64,000 bases of DNA from Tamarix chinensis (lineage: Eukaryota > Streptophyta > Magnoliopsida > Caryophyllales > Tamaricaceae). Of this stretch, positions 1-11,139 are shown piece by piece. Every line of letters begins with the position of its first letter. Position 1 is the stretch's first letter. The position numbers were made by a program, and so were the translations under genes. The notes beneath the pieces are model-generated. The model was given only the letters and a program-made list of their open reading frames with translations, made no database searches and was not told the origin of the DNA. The DNA lies in contig CM060181.1 of assembly GCA_030549775.1 (NCBI GenBank), positions 32,772,753 to 32,836,752 of the forward strand, in the 5' to 3' direction.

Positions 1-199
1 TGGGCATTGAAGACAAGGTTAATAAAGCTCTCAACATTAAAGGTTAGACTAATGTGGCAAGATTAACACACTAGTTCAAGAGCTCAAAAGCCTGAGAGTT
101 GAGGTAGCTCTAGAGTCCCAATAATATGATGCCCCAAGTATATTATAAAGGCCAAATTCATTGTTCCCTTGTAACAACACATTAGTAGGCCAAGAGCCG

Positions 200-502
200 C
201 CTAAATGTATAGATTATGGTATTAATGTGTTATTAAAGAGCCCAAGGCCATGGGGATGTCGTGGCCACTTACAAATACTACTCAACAATTGAGTAATACA
301 TCCTTCCTTTGTGTGCTTCTTTCTGTGCCCCTCTATTCCACCTAAATGTATAGATTATGGTATTAATGTGTTATTAAAGAAACCAAGCCCATGGGGATGT
401 TGTGGCCACTTATAAATACTAGGTCCCAATGGGCAATAGGCACTCAACAATTGAGTAATACATCCTTCTTTGTGTGCTTCTTTTTGTGCCCCTCTATTCC
501 AC
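200..502. repeat. Two-copy tandem duplication
   Basis: Copy 1 (200-340) and copy 2 (341-502) both begin CCTAAATGTATAGATTATGG and end with the same GCCCCTCTATTCCA segment, differing by scattered substitutions. Copy 2 carries about 21 extra bases (AGGTCCCAATGGGCAATAGG and one more base) at 423-443 that copy 1 lacks. The unit resembles the end of an LTR but no terminal dinucleotides or primer site could be tied to it. The duplicated block is seen directly; its origin is unknown. Confidence 0.85.
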
Positions 503-2350
503 ACATCGAGTACTAGCCCCATAGTCCACAATCACATACAAACCAATGCGTCCTTGAGTATGGTGGCTAGAGAGGGAACTGCACCTAAACCCTCACAGCA
601 TGACATCGTGAAAATTTTGACCCTCACACATCACCTTGTGACAATTGGGCTGGAAATTAAAGGCCCTTGTTTGGGCATTCTTGTTCGTGTTCCTTCTCCC
701 TCCAAGATTTTTACTATCCCATCAACCTACAAGATTCACTACTAACTCTTTGCCTCTTGGGAATCCATACATGTTTTTTTATGTATGAATAACCTAAAAT
801 TTCATAGAAAGTTAGAGGCAACTTTCAGAATTGATCCTGTCATTAATGAGATTTTGATGGGCGTGACCTCAACTTTACTAGCTTGTAGGCTGATAGAGAG
901 ATTGTATTCAAGGATGCTGCAGCGTACCACGCAAGCCAAGATACAAAAATCAAATGTTTAGGTACTCCAACTCATTAGTCTTAACCACAAGACTGACATC
1001 ATTATAATTTCACATATTATACTTTATTTCATTTCCTTTCAATTTATCGGTTTATTTGACCTAACATAAATTTATGGTCCCAATTCTTTTAATCCAGCTT
1101 CATAGTGTATGTCAATACCAACAATCACAACTAAATTTGTAGAGCATTCACAAACCAAAGGAATAGCATAAATGTGGGCATAATTATGGTGACTCAAAGA
1201 ACATATCCAATTACACAAACTGCATAAGTTAGGAATATGTCTAAAATTTCTTGCATCAACGATTGTGTTTACAGAATAAAAAGAATATCACACTAATATA
1301 TGGTACAACAGAAAAAATAGATTGGGAAACCAACCTTGCACCAAACTTTATCAAGCAGTGACCTGCAGAGAAAGGCTGCCCAGAAACCCAGCAATAAACT
1401 TTACCCGCACCATCCTTTCAACAGCATCATCAATGCTAGACTGTGGTATCTCTCCAGACTCCACCAGGTAGGTCAAATCTTCCTGAATTCCTCATACCTA
1501 AATGGCACCATCACCTGCAAAGTGCAGTCAGTAAGAATTGCAGGGAACAAAACTCCAAAACAAACTCATGCAAGTAAATGTTCTTTCTTTACAGTATTTA
1601 TTCCTGCATTAATGGTGGAAATGCAGAACTCATAGTTTGAGACATAATGCTCAGTAATTGTATCAATTACTTCTCAATCTTAACTCAAAAACCCTACCAC
1701 AAAATCATTATGGGTCAGTAACTGGTGTGCCTTTAATAAGAACTGATCAACCGGAATAGCAAGGAAAATAATGTGGAAAACATTAGAAGTTAATTGCAGT
1801 CATAAAAAGCATTGCAGGTTCTTTCTCATGCTATTATAGATGACATACCAATACAATTAGAGAAGCATTGAGAATCTTACAGCTAATATATAAGAACGAG
1901 AAATGCAAATAGTTTTTCTCTTCTAAGTTGGGCTATAAGTTGCTTGTTTATAAATGCAAGACACAAGTTGCTCCCCTGAATTCTTGCTTTTGGCTAGGAT
2001 GTCTGCCCTACAAGATTGAATTGTTTGACTAACTGGCAGCTGGCTAGCTATCGAGGGCAGCATCAACACTAAGTAAAAATTATCCTCATCTGAGGTTCTC
2101 GAACAGAACAATACTCGCTGATCCTTCTGTAATGATAGCTTGAAACACACTTCTCCCTTGATTTTACACTGTCATTTTGCAACTAAGATTTGGTATTTGT
2201 GATCTCCTATATGGAATGTGGTGTGGTGCCTTCCAGGGGATCTAAGGTGTCTTTATCACTTTTTCCTCCATGGTAGGTAATTTCTAGATGGTTGCTTTCT
2301 TTATCATTTTATGGTCTTTGAGGAAATCCCGGAATTTTTGCATGTTTTAG
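503..2350. other. Unassigned spacer
   Basis: I see no recognisable gene, RNA or element. Short open stretches here are AT-rich and match no family I know. Local composition is that of ordinary plant intergenic DNA. Confidence 0.5.
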
Positions 2351-3062
2351 GAGGGGAATGATAGGGTGGCAGATATTAAGACTATGGTCCTCCTGCGTAT
2401 GGGATGGTGGGTTCACAAGTAGTCAGACTTTTTCCCATTTAACGTTGATCATGTCAGGCCTATCGGAGTGCCAAATGAGTATTGTGATAGATGGTACAAA
2501 AAGGCTGAGGAGATGGAGACGGTCTAGCAATGGTCACCACCAATGGAAAGCAATATCCAATGGAACATTGATGCAACCTTAATCAAATATTCTAGTATGA
2601 GTGCTATAGGCGTGTTAAAGGATAGCAAAGGCAACTTTTGTTGCGTTTTCTCCAACCCCTGTCAATTCATGGAGATTAATGTCATAGAGGTGTAAGTGGT
2701 TTTTTTCGCCCTCAACCTCTCATGCAATAAGGATTGGTTCTCAGCCATGGAGTATGTTATTGAATATGATTTGCAGACTGCAGTTGCTTGGTGTTGTCAA
2801 ACAAAGGGAGATCCTTGGGAGACAATGTTTTATCTTAATTTTATTAGGATTTTTTGTCATTGTAATCTAATGTGCCAATAGTCTACAACAAGGAGTCAAA
2901 CTTGGTGGTTAATAGTCTTGCAAAGTCGGGGCTTTCTAGATCCGAACCACAACCACTAATTGCATGGCTGTAATGTTGTTTTGGCTTTGTTAGGCTAGGG
3001 CGGCAGCTTGCCGCTGTCTCACCCTTTCCATTAATAAAAATTGATTTTCCATCTAAAAAACC
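2351..3062 (+). mobile_element. LINE 3' end with RNase H-like relic
   Basis: A frame from 2351, interrupted by stops, reads into a plant LINE-type RNase H domain. At 2561 it encodes WNIDATLIKYSSMSAIGVLK, followed by DSKGNF and a conserved Glu, matching the usual W-(I/V)-D-A...G-G/V-(V/L)-(L/R)-(K/R)-D...G opening of this RVT_3 domain. After a frameshift, 2881-2970 encodes the terminal block with NSLAKSG, like the R-E-A-N-x-x-A-D-x-L-A-K-x-G end of the family, and a stop at 2971. A non-coding tail with an AATAAA-like stretch ends near 3062. Only the last domain and 3' UTR remain, as expected of a 5'-truncated LINE insertion. It is non-functional. The domain identity comes from motif recognition, not a search. 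Confidence 0.75.
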
Positions 3063-3489
3063 TCTATTAGCAATGATGGTGTGACCATATAGTATCCATG
3101 GAATAAAATTGGTCCCAATAAGGAATATCAACTGATATTCATCGGTTTCTAGGTCTATGCATATTTTCTAATATTTTAAAATGTCATAAAAGAAAAAAGC
3201 ATGTGCTTACCTCCCTCTCTCTAGACTCCTCTATCCTAGCTCTGGTTGTTAGCCTCCCAAATTTTAAGTTATATATTAATATTCGTCTTGGATAAGTAAT
3301 TAAGTACCATAAGTCAAGTAATGTAAATTTTAGTTTTTTATTAGTATAATACTAAGAGTTAGACCACTGAATAACAAGATTTCAATTGTTGCAGTTTTAA
3401 TTTATTGTAAATGTGTATAAATGTGACATACTCATAACTTTAATATTATAGGTTATCTACGAAAAAAAAGGATTAACAAATGTAGTATT
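3063..3489. other. AT-rich spacer
   Basis: No gene or element recognised; strongly AT-rich. Confidence 0.5.
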
Positions 3490-3705
3490 ATTAGCACAAT
3501 TTAACATATTATGAACAATTTAAATGTTTCTAATATAATATAGAACAATAATTTATAGAATCATTATATTTAAATGATAATTAAATAAGAATTAAAGCAT
3601 ATTAGGAAATAGAATAATAAAAAATCACCCCATGACACATAATTTATCATTCGTAACTCTCTGATACCATGACACTACAACCGCAGTTTAATTGTGGGGT
3701 AGGAT
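3490..3705 (-). repeat. Dispersed repeat R1, copy 1
   Basis: This segment resembles 12590-12722. Shared landmarks are TTTAACATATTAT, AAAAAATCAC, a CTCTGATACC/CTCTAATACC block and a final GTAGG. On the minus strand the block at 3660-3669 reads GGTATCAGAG, like an initiator-Met tRNA primer site, so R1 may be the junction of an LTR and internal region. No LTR end is provable. Confidence 0.4.
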
Positions 3706-3929
3706 CCTTTTAAAATCTTCATACAACACTATGGTGCTCCCCTCTTTTTTCCTTCATCCATTCAAATAAAATGATTGCCATCTAAAATCACAATCACATT
3801 ATTTATGGAAATAAAAGAATAAGAACATCACTTGAGCATAAACTTTACAAAATAACTTAGAACTAGTCAAATCTAAACCAAAGTTAAGAGGATAGTATTA
3901 AAAACCAAAATCAGCCGGTCCAAATAAAG

Positions 3930-4080
3930 AACCGGCAAACAAGTCAAGTCATGGGAACATTTGCACGTCATGGTCCTCAAGAGCTCAAAATAATCAAAAC
4001 TAGCCAAGAACCAGCAAACAAGTCAAGTCACGGTAACAATCGCACATAATGGTCCAAAATGATCAAAACTAGCCAAGAAC
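3930..4080. repeat. Tandem duplication, about 75 bp
   Basis: Two adjacent copies share ACC(G/A)GCAAACAAGTCAAGTC at the start and ATCAAAACTAGCCAAGAAC at the end: 3930-4009 and 4010-4080. They differ by substitutions and a short indel. No coding potential. Confidence 0.8.
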
Positions 4081-5847
4081 AGGTTGAAGCGGTTGAAAAC
4101 CAATGATCCAATCAAAGAATAGGCCAAAAACTTGTTAAGAGCCTGTTAAAATTAGATATAGTTTATTTTTTGACATAATATATACCACTAACCTAGTCAC
4201 TAAACTAGTGAAGCAATAATGATCAGCTTAATAACCAGTCTAGTTTTTATAACTATAGTTAAGAGGTTACAAAACACTAAATGACAATTTATATTGCATT
4301 CATCAAAGAAACAACATAAAAAATGAACCTGGAGGAGGAAAACAAAAAGTAAGATGCGGTAATCTATTCCATTGTATTGAGAAACATAAAAGAAAATGCA
4401 ACAGATATCTTGATAAACTAAATGCTTGCAAAAGATTGAAGAGATTGTAGTTTAATGCTATTTGATGAGCTCAATTTTTTAGCTAATGCTAGGGGAAAAA
4501 AAGGAAAATGAACAGTCAAAGGCAACTTACTTTCCAGCTTCTTATGGAAGCCTTTTGCTGGATAGCCTCGCAAACCTAACACAAGGATGGACATGTTCCT
4601 AATAATCGCCCATAACATCTTCCTTATATAGGGTATTTACATACTTGTCACGAAACACATCAAATATATGAAATGAATTGCTTAATGAGTAGTTTTTTGG
4701 TGCAAGCCAAACATATTCAATTAAGAATTCAGAAGAGTGCACAGTTTAATCTCACAAGAGAAGAGAAAAAGTATACATTCACTAAGAAAGTAAAATTTAT
4801 TAATCAATTATGATAATATTTTTTTAAACATTTTATTAGCTATAAAATCCATTTACAAAAATAATATTTTATATTTGATTATTATATAGAATAAGGAATA
4901 CTACTTTGTTAAGGTATTAGTAACTAGTAATATGGAGAATGGCTAGGACGTAGATAATAATGAACGGGGATGGTAATTAATGAGTAGTAATTCATGAAGA
5001 CACTAGCTATTTGTTCATAGTTTCAACACATGCTCCATTTAATGTTATAGACATTTTTTTGATTAAAAAAAAACACATACACAAAAATAGGAACTATAGT
5101 TAGGCGAGAATATGCTTATTTCTATTTTTAGCATGTAGTTCATTTTTGTGTCTATAGATGTGCAAAAGATTATCTATGAATACTGCATTGTATGTGAATA
5201 TGTGATATTTTACTTTGTCTCACAAACTCATGCCAAAATGTCAAATATATGTTGATATAATATTTTGCATTTGACTTCATCGTTCTATTTTCTTTCCCAT
5301 ACACACATCCTCTTAACTTCGAGGATGAAACTTCTTAAAGAAAAGAATGGCAGAATTATACACACCCCAACCCCTATTATTACTTTCTTTATTCAACTAA
5401 ATTTCTAATATAGAGTTTATCATTTTAACTATGCATGGTTTCACAATTGCGATGATCGAGCCGGGATATATAAGATAAAATGTTGTGCAAATCTAAGAAT
5501 AATGGTTATATTCTATTTCTAGGGTTTTGAAGTAGAATAAGGAACTATTAGACCTTAAATAGATTGAGCCTAATAGTTAACACATACCCTTTATCCTACC
5601 TTTGTGCATGTGTGCTTGACCTGGCTGACAATAAAAGTTAAAAAAAAAAGGTTTTTCACTATTTAAGACTTGTGTTGTTAGCATTAGGATCAACAACTCG
5701 CCCGCCTATGCTTGAAGATAGCTACCTTAACTACCACCCCACACCTTAAATCGTTTTAAGCCCAAAACTAGGTCAAGGTTGAGTTGTTAAAATATATTGT
5801 AATATAAAAGAAACTTATTTTTGGAAATTTTAATAAGTATTAGTTAC
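4081..5847. other. Unassigned AT-rich spacer
   Basis: No gene or mobile element could be supported on either strand. A 66-codon open stretch on the minus strand at 4418-4618 has no recognisable motif and was not called. Confidence 0.5.
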
Positions 5848-6410
5848 TACTCACCCCATTTCTAAATGGAAGTCATTGTGAAAATCAAGGACAAACTTTG
5901 ATTAATAATATCTTTTAATATATATTTATTAAAATAATAAAAAATAAGATTATATAAATATTTTTTTAAGATGACTATGACTACATTTTTATAAATAATT
6001 GAAATAAATGGTCAAAGCATAGTTTCAAAAATCGGACCGGTCATCGAACCGGTATCATAACTGGTTCACTGGTTTAGTGGTCGAACTAGTGGTTTGGACT
6101 GGTCGAACCAGTGGTATATTTTAAGTCAAAAAATATGAAATACATAAAAAATTAAACTATACATTAATTTGACCGGCTCCCAACCGATTTTTTGACCGGT
6201 TCTAAGACAGGTTTTTTGACCGGTTCACCGGTTTTCACTGGTCCGACCGGTTTTTGACCGGTTTTCACTAGTTCCGAAATCTTAAAAACCGGCACATGAA
6301 ATCCGACCGGTGAACCGGTTCACCGGTCGGACCGGCCAGTCCGGTCCGATTTTTAATACTAGGGGTCAAAGTTTGTCCGTGAAAACTTCCTTTTAGAAAT
6401 GGAGGGAATA
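5848..6410. mobile_element. Stowaway-like (Tc1/mariner-type) MITE, interrupted
   Basis: Terminal inverted repeats are visible. The left end TACTCACCCCATTTCTAAA, then GGAAGT and GGACAAACTTTGA, matches the reverse complement of the right end (TATTCCCTCCATTTCTAAA, then GGAAGT and GGACAAACTTTGA). Both ends abut TA (5848-5849 and 6409-6410), the usual mariner-type target duplication. The CTCCCTCCATTTCTAAA end is typical of this abundant plant MITE class. Removing the nested hAT element and one copy of its 8-bp duplication leaves about 209 bp, a normal MITE size. It encodes nothing. Confidence 0.85.
6018..6363. mobile_element. hAT-type MITE rich in ACCGGT motifs
   Basis: This 346-bp element is flanked by perfect 8-bp duplications GGTCAAAG (6010-6017 and 6364-6371), the length made by hAT transposases. 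Its ends are imperfect inverted repeats: CATAGTTTCAAAAATCGGAC on the left and, read inward, CCTAGTATTAAAAATCGGAC on the right. The interior has many GACCGGTT/ACCGGTCG repeats in both orientations and can fold extensively. There is no coding capacity. It sits in the right arm of the surrounding Stowaway-like MITE, so it inserted later. Confidence 0.88.
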
Positions 6411-7423
6411 CTTAATTTCTTTGCCATTAAAATGTTAAATTAATATTAGTTATTAATTAAATAGTGTGCCTTTAGAAAATTAATTAGTATTGGTCACAAT
6501 TTATTGGTGTGCCTATTATTTAATGGTTTGTCTTTAAATATTTTAATTAGTATTAGTTACCAATTAAAATTGAAATTAATTTTGGAGTTCTAATACACAA
6601 ATACAAAGGCAGTCTATAGTGGTGGACCAAAATAAAATTTGATTTGTTTGATTCTTAAAGTGGTCTGCATCAATGAACCAAACAACTTCTCCGACCACAC
6701 AATGAAGAAAATTGAGTTGGGGCAAAGGAGAGTATAAGAAGGAAAGAAAATGAGAAGAACCCACATCAATAACATTTTTTTAATGTTAATAATAAAAATT
6801 AGTACTTAATGAATTATTTTAGTTGAATGTGGTGGGGTATATGCTTGATGAGAAAATATATTTAATAATAATCTTAGAAATCATTATTGTGGAGGCAAAA
6901 TTCAATGGGGATAAAAAATGGTAAAAGGTGTTTCCTAGTTTAGGAAAGTGTGACGATCCACAAACATAGATTTGCTATTAACGATGCTCTAACTAGATAA
7001 TTCTTACCAAACGAGCAAAGACATTCCAATCACTTATTATTAGCTAAATATCATATAGGTATAAGGAAAAATGCACTATATACCCCTGTATTTAGGGGAG
7101 ATTAAACCATATACCCTCTTTTATTTTTTACACAATATAGCCCAGCAATTGCACCCATTTACCCCTTTGCTACTTCTCTCCATAACGGTGCTTAATATTT
7201 TTTTTAAAAACAAACTACCCCTACCCTCCTCTCATGCTCAAACTCACCCAACCCACCTTGCTCTTTGTCATCGAGCCCCTCCTTCCTCTTCATTATTTCT
7301 TATTCCTCCCTTCAATCCACCATTCTAGTACACCTCTTCCTCCCTTCAACCCACCATTGTTGAGCCTTATTCTTTTTCTTTGATTTACAGAATACCTAAC
7401 TTCATCATTCAAAGATTTCAACT
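6411..7423. other. Unassigned spacer
   Basis: No gene recognised. A stretch near 7070-7150 with repeated ATACCC(C/T) runs looks like dispersed repeat DNA but no ends could be set. An 85-codon open stretch at 7071-7328 is Pro/Leu/His-rich and low in complexity and was not called. Confidence 0.45.
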
Positions 7424-7726
7424 TCATTGGTTAAAGATTTCATCATACAAAGACTCTCCAACTTCAACCACAAACTAGTGGCAGTTTCCTGATTCACTAC
7501 TACTGTGATGACTTTTTCGAACAACATCGGCATGATGGTTAGGTGCGCCTACTCCTCAAGAATGACCATCTCGTCATCATCAATTTCTTTTGATTTGGAT
7601 TTATCCTTCAAAAGCAGTGCCTAGAGACCTTGTTTTTTTTAGCAAAGTTCGTACCTTAATCTACCAAAAAATAAAGTTATTTCTCCCATTAAATTTTTTG
7701 ATCCTCGTATTCAAAGAGACAGACAT
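7424..7726 (-). pseudogene. Copia gag N-terminal relic (inverted)
   Basis: From an ATG at 7726 the minus strand encodes MSVSLNTRIKKFNGRNNFIF then Trp and a stop. This matches the start of copia Gag, where a K-F-(D/N)-G-x-N-(F/Y)-x-x-W core precedes the UBN2-type domain. Beyond the stop the same reading gives IKVRTLLKK, and lower down LWLKLESLCMM then KSLTN, the conserved W-x-x-L-E-x-x-(Y/C)-M-x-K-S-L-T-N block. Similarity fades near 7424. Gag would form the particle shell; this copy is broken. Confidence 0.7.
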
Positions 7727-7750
7727 CTTTCTAGCTGAAATCTGAACCAA

Positions 7751-7762
7751 GCTCTGATACAA
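7751..7762 (-). other. Primer-binding-site relic
   Basis: On the minus strand this reads TTGTATCAGAGC, one base from TGGTATCAGAGC, the complement of the initiator-Met tRNA 3' end used by most plant copia elements. It lies between the minus-strand LTR end and the gag start, where a primer site belongs. Confidence 0.7.
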
Positions 7763-7768
7763 TTTGTT

Positions 7769-8003
7769 GTAAAGGATGTGAAAAAGATAACATAAAAATA
7801 AAGAAAAACACAAAGAATTTACATGATTTACAAATGTTATGTTTGCTACGTCCTCAAGCAAAAAGAAAGAGCATTTTTTATTATGTGAGGCAATGCTATA
7901 CAAAATACATCAGTAAGGAGTTTCTATAAAACTTACAAAAAACCTAATCACTAGGTAACCGATACAAACATAAATAAAATTCAGTACAGAAACTGCTTAT
8001 TAT
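7769..8003 (-). mobile_element. Copia LTR fragment (3' part, inverted)
   Basis: Read on the minus strand this matches the 3' LTR at about 11400-11540. Both have TTTCTGTACT then TTTTATTTATG, GCCTCACATAATAAAA, TAACATAACATTTGT and AAATTCT(T/C)TGTGTT in the same order. Similarity stops near 8003, where plus-strand protease sequence takes over within a few tens of bases, so an inversion breakpoint lies inside the LTR. Confidence 0.7.
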
Positions 8004-8040
8004 CAAAGAAGAAACGGCAGGAAAAAAAAAAGCTTTGGTT

Positions 8041-8335
8041 ATTGTTGCACAAAACAACAATTCATAAGCCGATTTGGCTTTGGTTGCTAACAAACAATTG
8101 TATCCAGTAAATTCTAGATGCTTATACCACATATGTCCGAGCAGAGAGTGGTTTGCAACTTATCAAAAGTGAGATGGAGGATGCATAGTTATGGGTAATG
8201 ATTTCATCCACATAATAGTTAGAATAGGCTCTATCAAGATTAGGGCCCATGATGGCATAGTTCGTACACTTACTAATGTAGACATGTTCCACTGATAAAG
8301 AAGAATTTGATATTATTGGTGCTCTAGACAAAAAG
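8041..8335 (+). pseudogene. Copia protease relic
   Basis: The region around 8107-8200 reads as CLYHICPSREWF then TYQK, DGG and VMGNDF. This is the segment after the catalytic Asp-Ser-Gly of copia protease (C-x-x-H-M-C-P-x-(R/K)-x-W-F...G-G-x-V-x-M-G-N). Downstream VRIGSIKIRAHDGIVRTLTN fits the V-G-x-G-x-(V/I)-x-(I/L) strand. The D-S-G itself is degraded (NSRC where LDSGC is usual). It is not functional. Confidence 0.65.
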
Positions 8336-9300
8336 GGATATGAATTCTAAGGTGAAGGTGGAGTTTTGTGCATCTTCAAGAGTGATTCGGTAATATTGAA
8401 AGGTGTCAAACAAGATACTTTGTATGTTCTAGTGTTGTAGCATCTTCATAAGAAAGCCAATCTGACATGGCCAATTTATGGCATATGCAACTTGGCGATA
8501 TAAACAAAAGAAGAATGCAAAGTCTATCCAAGAGAGATCTTCTTTAAGGCCACAAGATTAAAAATATTGAGTTTTATGAGCACTACATTTTTGGAAAACA
8601 ACATCGCAACAAGTTTGGTAAGGTGACTAAGGGCACTCTTAATTACATCCACTTTGACTGTTAGGGTCTATCCTGTGTTGAGTCATTGAGAGGTGGTAGG
8701 AATTTCTTATTTGTGATTGATGACTATTCAAGGATGACTTAGATTTTCATGATAAAGTATAAGAGTGAGGCTTTCTAAAGCTTCAAGTTGGGGTGACTCT
8801 AGTAGAGAATCAAACAAAGAAGAAGATTAAAAAGTTGCAAACTGATAATAGTCTAGAGTTTTGTTTATCTAAGTTTGATGAGTTTTGTAAGGACAAAGGG
8901 ATTGAGAGGCACTATACAATTAGAAATACACCATCGTAGAATGGTGTAGCAGAATGCATTATCAAACATTAATGGAGACAGCTTGTTGCATGCTCTCTAA
9001 TGTTGGACTAAGTAGAAGCTTCTAGGTTGAGGTTATCACAACGACATGTTATTTAATTAATTGTGGGCCTCACACTGGTATTGGTTGCAATATGTTGCAT
9101 AAGGTATGGGAAGCCCACTGATTATTCTAATTTAAAAATTTTGGTTGTCCTGCTTATTATAGGGTAATCTAGAACTAAGAGAAAAGAAGGGAGTGTTTGT
9201 GGGCTAGGGTGATGGGGTGAAAGGGTATAGAATTTGGTCTCCATCTTAGAAAAAAGTTATACTCGGTAGGAGTGTAACCTTTGATGAGGATTATATACTT
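8336..9300 (+). pseudogene. Copia GAG-pre-integrase and integrase relic
   Basis: LWHMQLGDINKRRMQSLSK at about 8474-8530 is the pre-integrase zinc-finger region (L-W-H-x-R-L-G-H-x-x); the second His is lost. The core continues with YIHFDC (first catalytic Asp), GGRNFLFVIDDYSR (8690-8734), LKSCKLI in place of the usual K-x-L-R-(S/T)-D-N-G segment, and a block equivalent to T-P-x-Q-N-G-V-A-E-R near 8930. A VTFDE match ends the domain near 9290. Several stops and frameshifts break the frame. Integrase would insert the cDNA into the host genome; this copy cannot. Confidence 0.72.
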
Positions 9301-9479
9301 AACCTATCTGTGAAGTCTTCCGTTCCTGCTGAAAGGGATAGTGCCCAAAACCAGGTGGAGATTGAAGTGACACTGAATATGAATGACCCAAGACAGGCAC
9401 TTCAAGCAAAGGCTCATCATTCAAAAGTTCAACCATATAGTATAGTTGGTTGGCCCTCCAAAATGATATAGGTTTGAGG

Positions 9480-10330
9480 ATATGGTGGGTCACATACTAT
9501 TAGCAACTAAAGAGCTTGATTAAGAGCCCTCCACCTATAAAGAAGCCATATCGAGTTCTAATTCAGAGAGGTGGATTGTAGCCATGGGTGAGGAGATGGA
9601 ATCACTGCATAAGAAGACTTGGGAGTTGGTTTACACACAACCAGGAGAAAAGTTGTTAGTTGCAAGTGGGTCTTCAAGAAGAAGGGAGGAATCTCATCTA
9701 CTAAAGCGATTAAGTTTAAAGCTTACCTAGTTGCAAAAGGGTTTGATTAGATAGAAAGAGTTGACTACAACGAGTTTTCTCACCAGTGGTCAAGCACACG
9801 TCTATCAGGGTTACTACTAGCAATAGTGGTACATCAAGACCTTGAACTTGAGCAATTGGATGTCAAAATAGCCTTGTCACACGAGGAGCTAGAGAAAAGT
9901 TTCATGAGTCAACCAAATGGGTTTCTAAGCTCCTGGGAAAGAGGACTATGTTTGCAAATTGAAGAAGTCCTTATATGGACTCAAGTAGTCCCCTAGGTAA
10001 TGGTACAAGAGATTTGATTTATGATTGGGCAAGACTACAACAAGAGTTCATATAAATTTTGTGTTTACATCAACAAGCTAAGAGATGGTCCATACATCTA
10101 TTTGGTCCTGTATGTAGATGATATGCTCATAGTTGCCAGATATGTCATGTAATCAAAAGTTGAAGAACTTTCTCAGTTAAGAGTTTGAGATAAAGGATCT
10201 AGGTCCATCGCAAAAAATTCTGGTCACAAAAGGGCACACAAAAAATTTTCTTGTCACAAAAGGCCTACATTGAGAAGGTATTATCCATATTAGGGATAAG
10301 TAAGGCTGAGCCTTTAAATACTCTTACTGC
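9480..10330 (+). pseudogene. Copia reverse transcriptase relic
   Basis: The reading starts with W(I/V)AAMGEEMESLHKKTWELV (about 9575-9630), the copia RT opening, then CKWVFKKK and KARLVAKG-like blocks. The active-site box is intact as YVDDML at 10111-10128. The D-V-K-x-A-F/L box is visible near 9860 (QLDVKIALSH). Many stops and frameshifts are present. RT copies the element RNA into DNA; this one cannot produce a full protein. Confidence 0.75.
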
Positions 10331-10589
10331 TGTCCCTGGTAATCTGTCAGCTACATTTGCTCTCAGTCAGATGCCGAGAAGGAGCATATGTCTTGGGTTT
10401 CGTATACAATTACAGTGGGTAGATTGATGTATGCCATGATCTGCACTAGGCTTAATATTGCACAAGTTGTTGGTGTTGATAGTAGGTTTATGGATAATCT
10501 TGGCAAGGAAAACTGGTAGGCAACAAAGCAAATATTTCGCTATCTGAGTACCCCTTTGATGTTGGTCACATTTATGGGAGTGACACTTA

Positions 10590-11033
10590 GTGTTTAGCTG
10601 TTGGTTATTTAGACTATGATTATGTTGGAGATGTGCACGCTAGAAGGTCGATGATTGGTTATGTTTTTACTCTTGGTGGTTTTGTTGTTAGTTGGAAGGT
10701 GACCCTGCACCGTTCGATAACTTCGTCTGCTATAGAAGCAAAGTACATGGCTTTGACATAAGCTACTAAAGAGGAGATCTGGTTGAAATGAATCATCAAT
10801 GTGCATCATGATCAAGTTATCATATCATGTGATAGGATGAGTGCAATATGCTTAGCTAAGGATCAAGTTCATCATGAACGGACTAAGCATATAGACATTC
10901 GATATCACATCTTGCACAATGAGAAATGGATTACAGTGGAGAAGATTGGCACGGATGATATATTCACCAAATCAGTTCCTCATGGTAAGCTCCAACGTTG
11001 TTTGGACTTGCTCAATGTCTCTAGTGGGTACTA
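10590..11033 (+). pseudogene. Copia RNase H relic
   Basis: In-frame blocks are D(V/I)HARRSMIGYVFTLGGFVV, SWKVTLH, SSAIEAKYMALT then stop, SAICLAKDQVHHERTKHIDI, TDDIFTKSVPHGKLQRCLDL and a final stop at 11032-11034. These match the copia RNase H order (R-R-S-T-G-Y, S-W, S-S-x-E-A-E-Y, N-x-S-A-x-x-L-A-K-N, H-x-R-T-K-H-I-(D/E)-x, T-K-x-L-P). The catalytic E of E-A-E-Y is replaced (EAKY), a further sign of decay. Confidence 0.78.
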
Positions 11034-11123
11034 GCCCTTTGGGGCGAATTTGAGGTAAAGAGGAGTTTTAGTAATCTTAAATATTTAGGTGTATCTGGTA
11101 CCTCTATTTGTGTAGATGATTCA

Positions 11124-11139
11124 AGTCAAGGTCGAGATT
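11124..11139 (+). other. Polypurine tract of the copia element
   Basis: AGTCAAGGTCGAGATT directly precedes an LTR start TGTTAAAATG. Intact copia elements typically have CAAGGTGGAGATTGTTG here, so one internal G has changed. It is the second-strand priming site. Confidence 0.7.
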
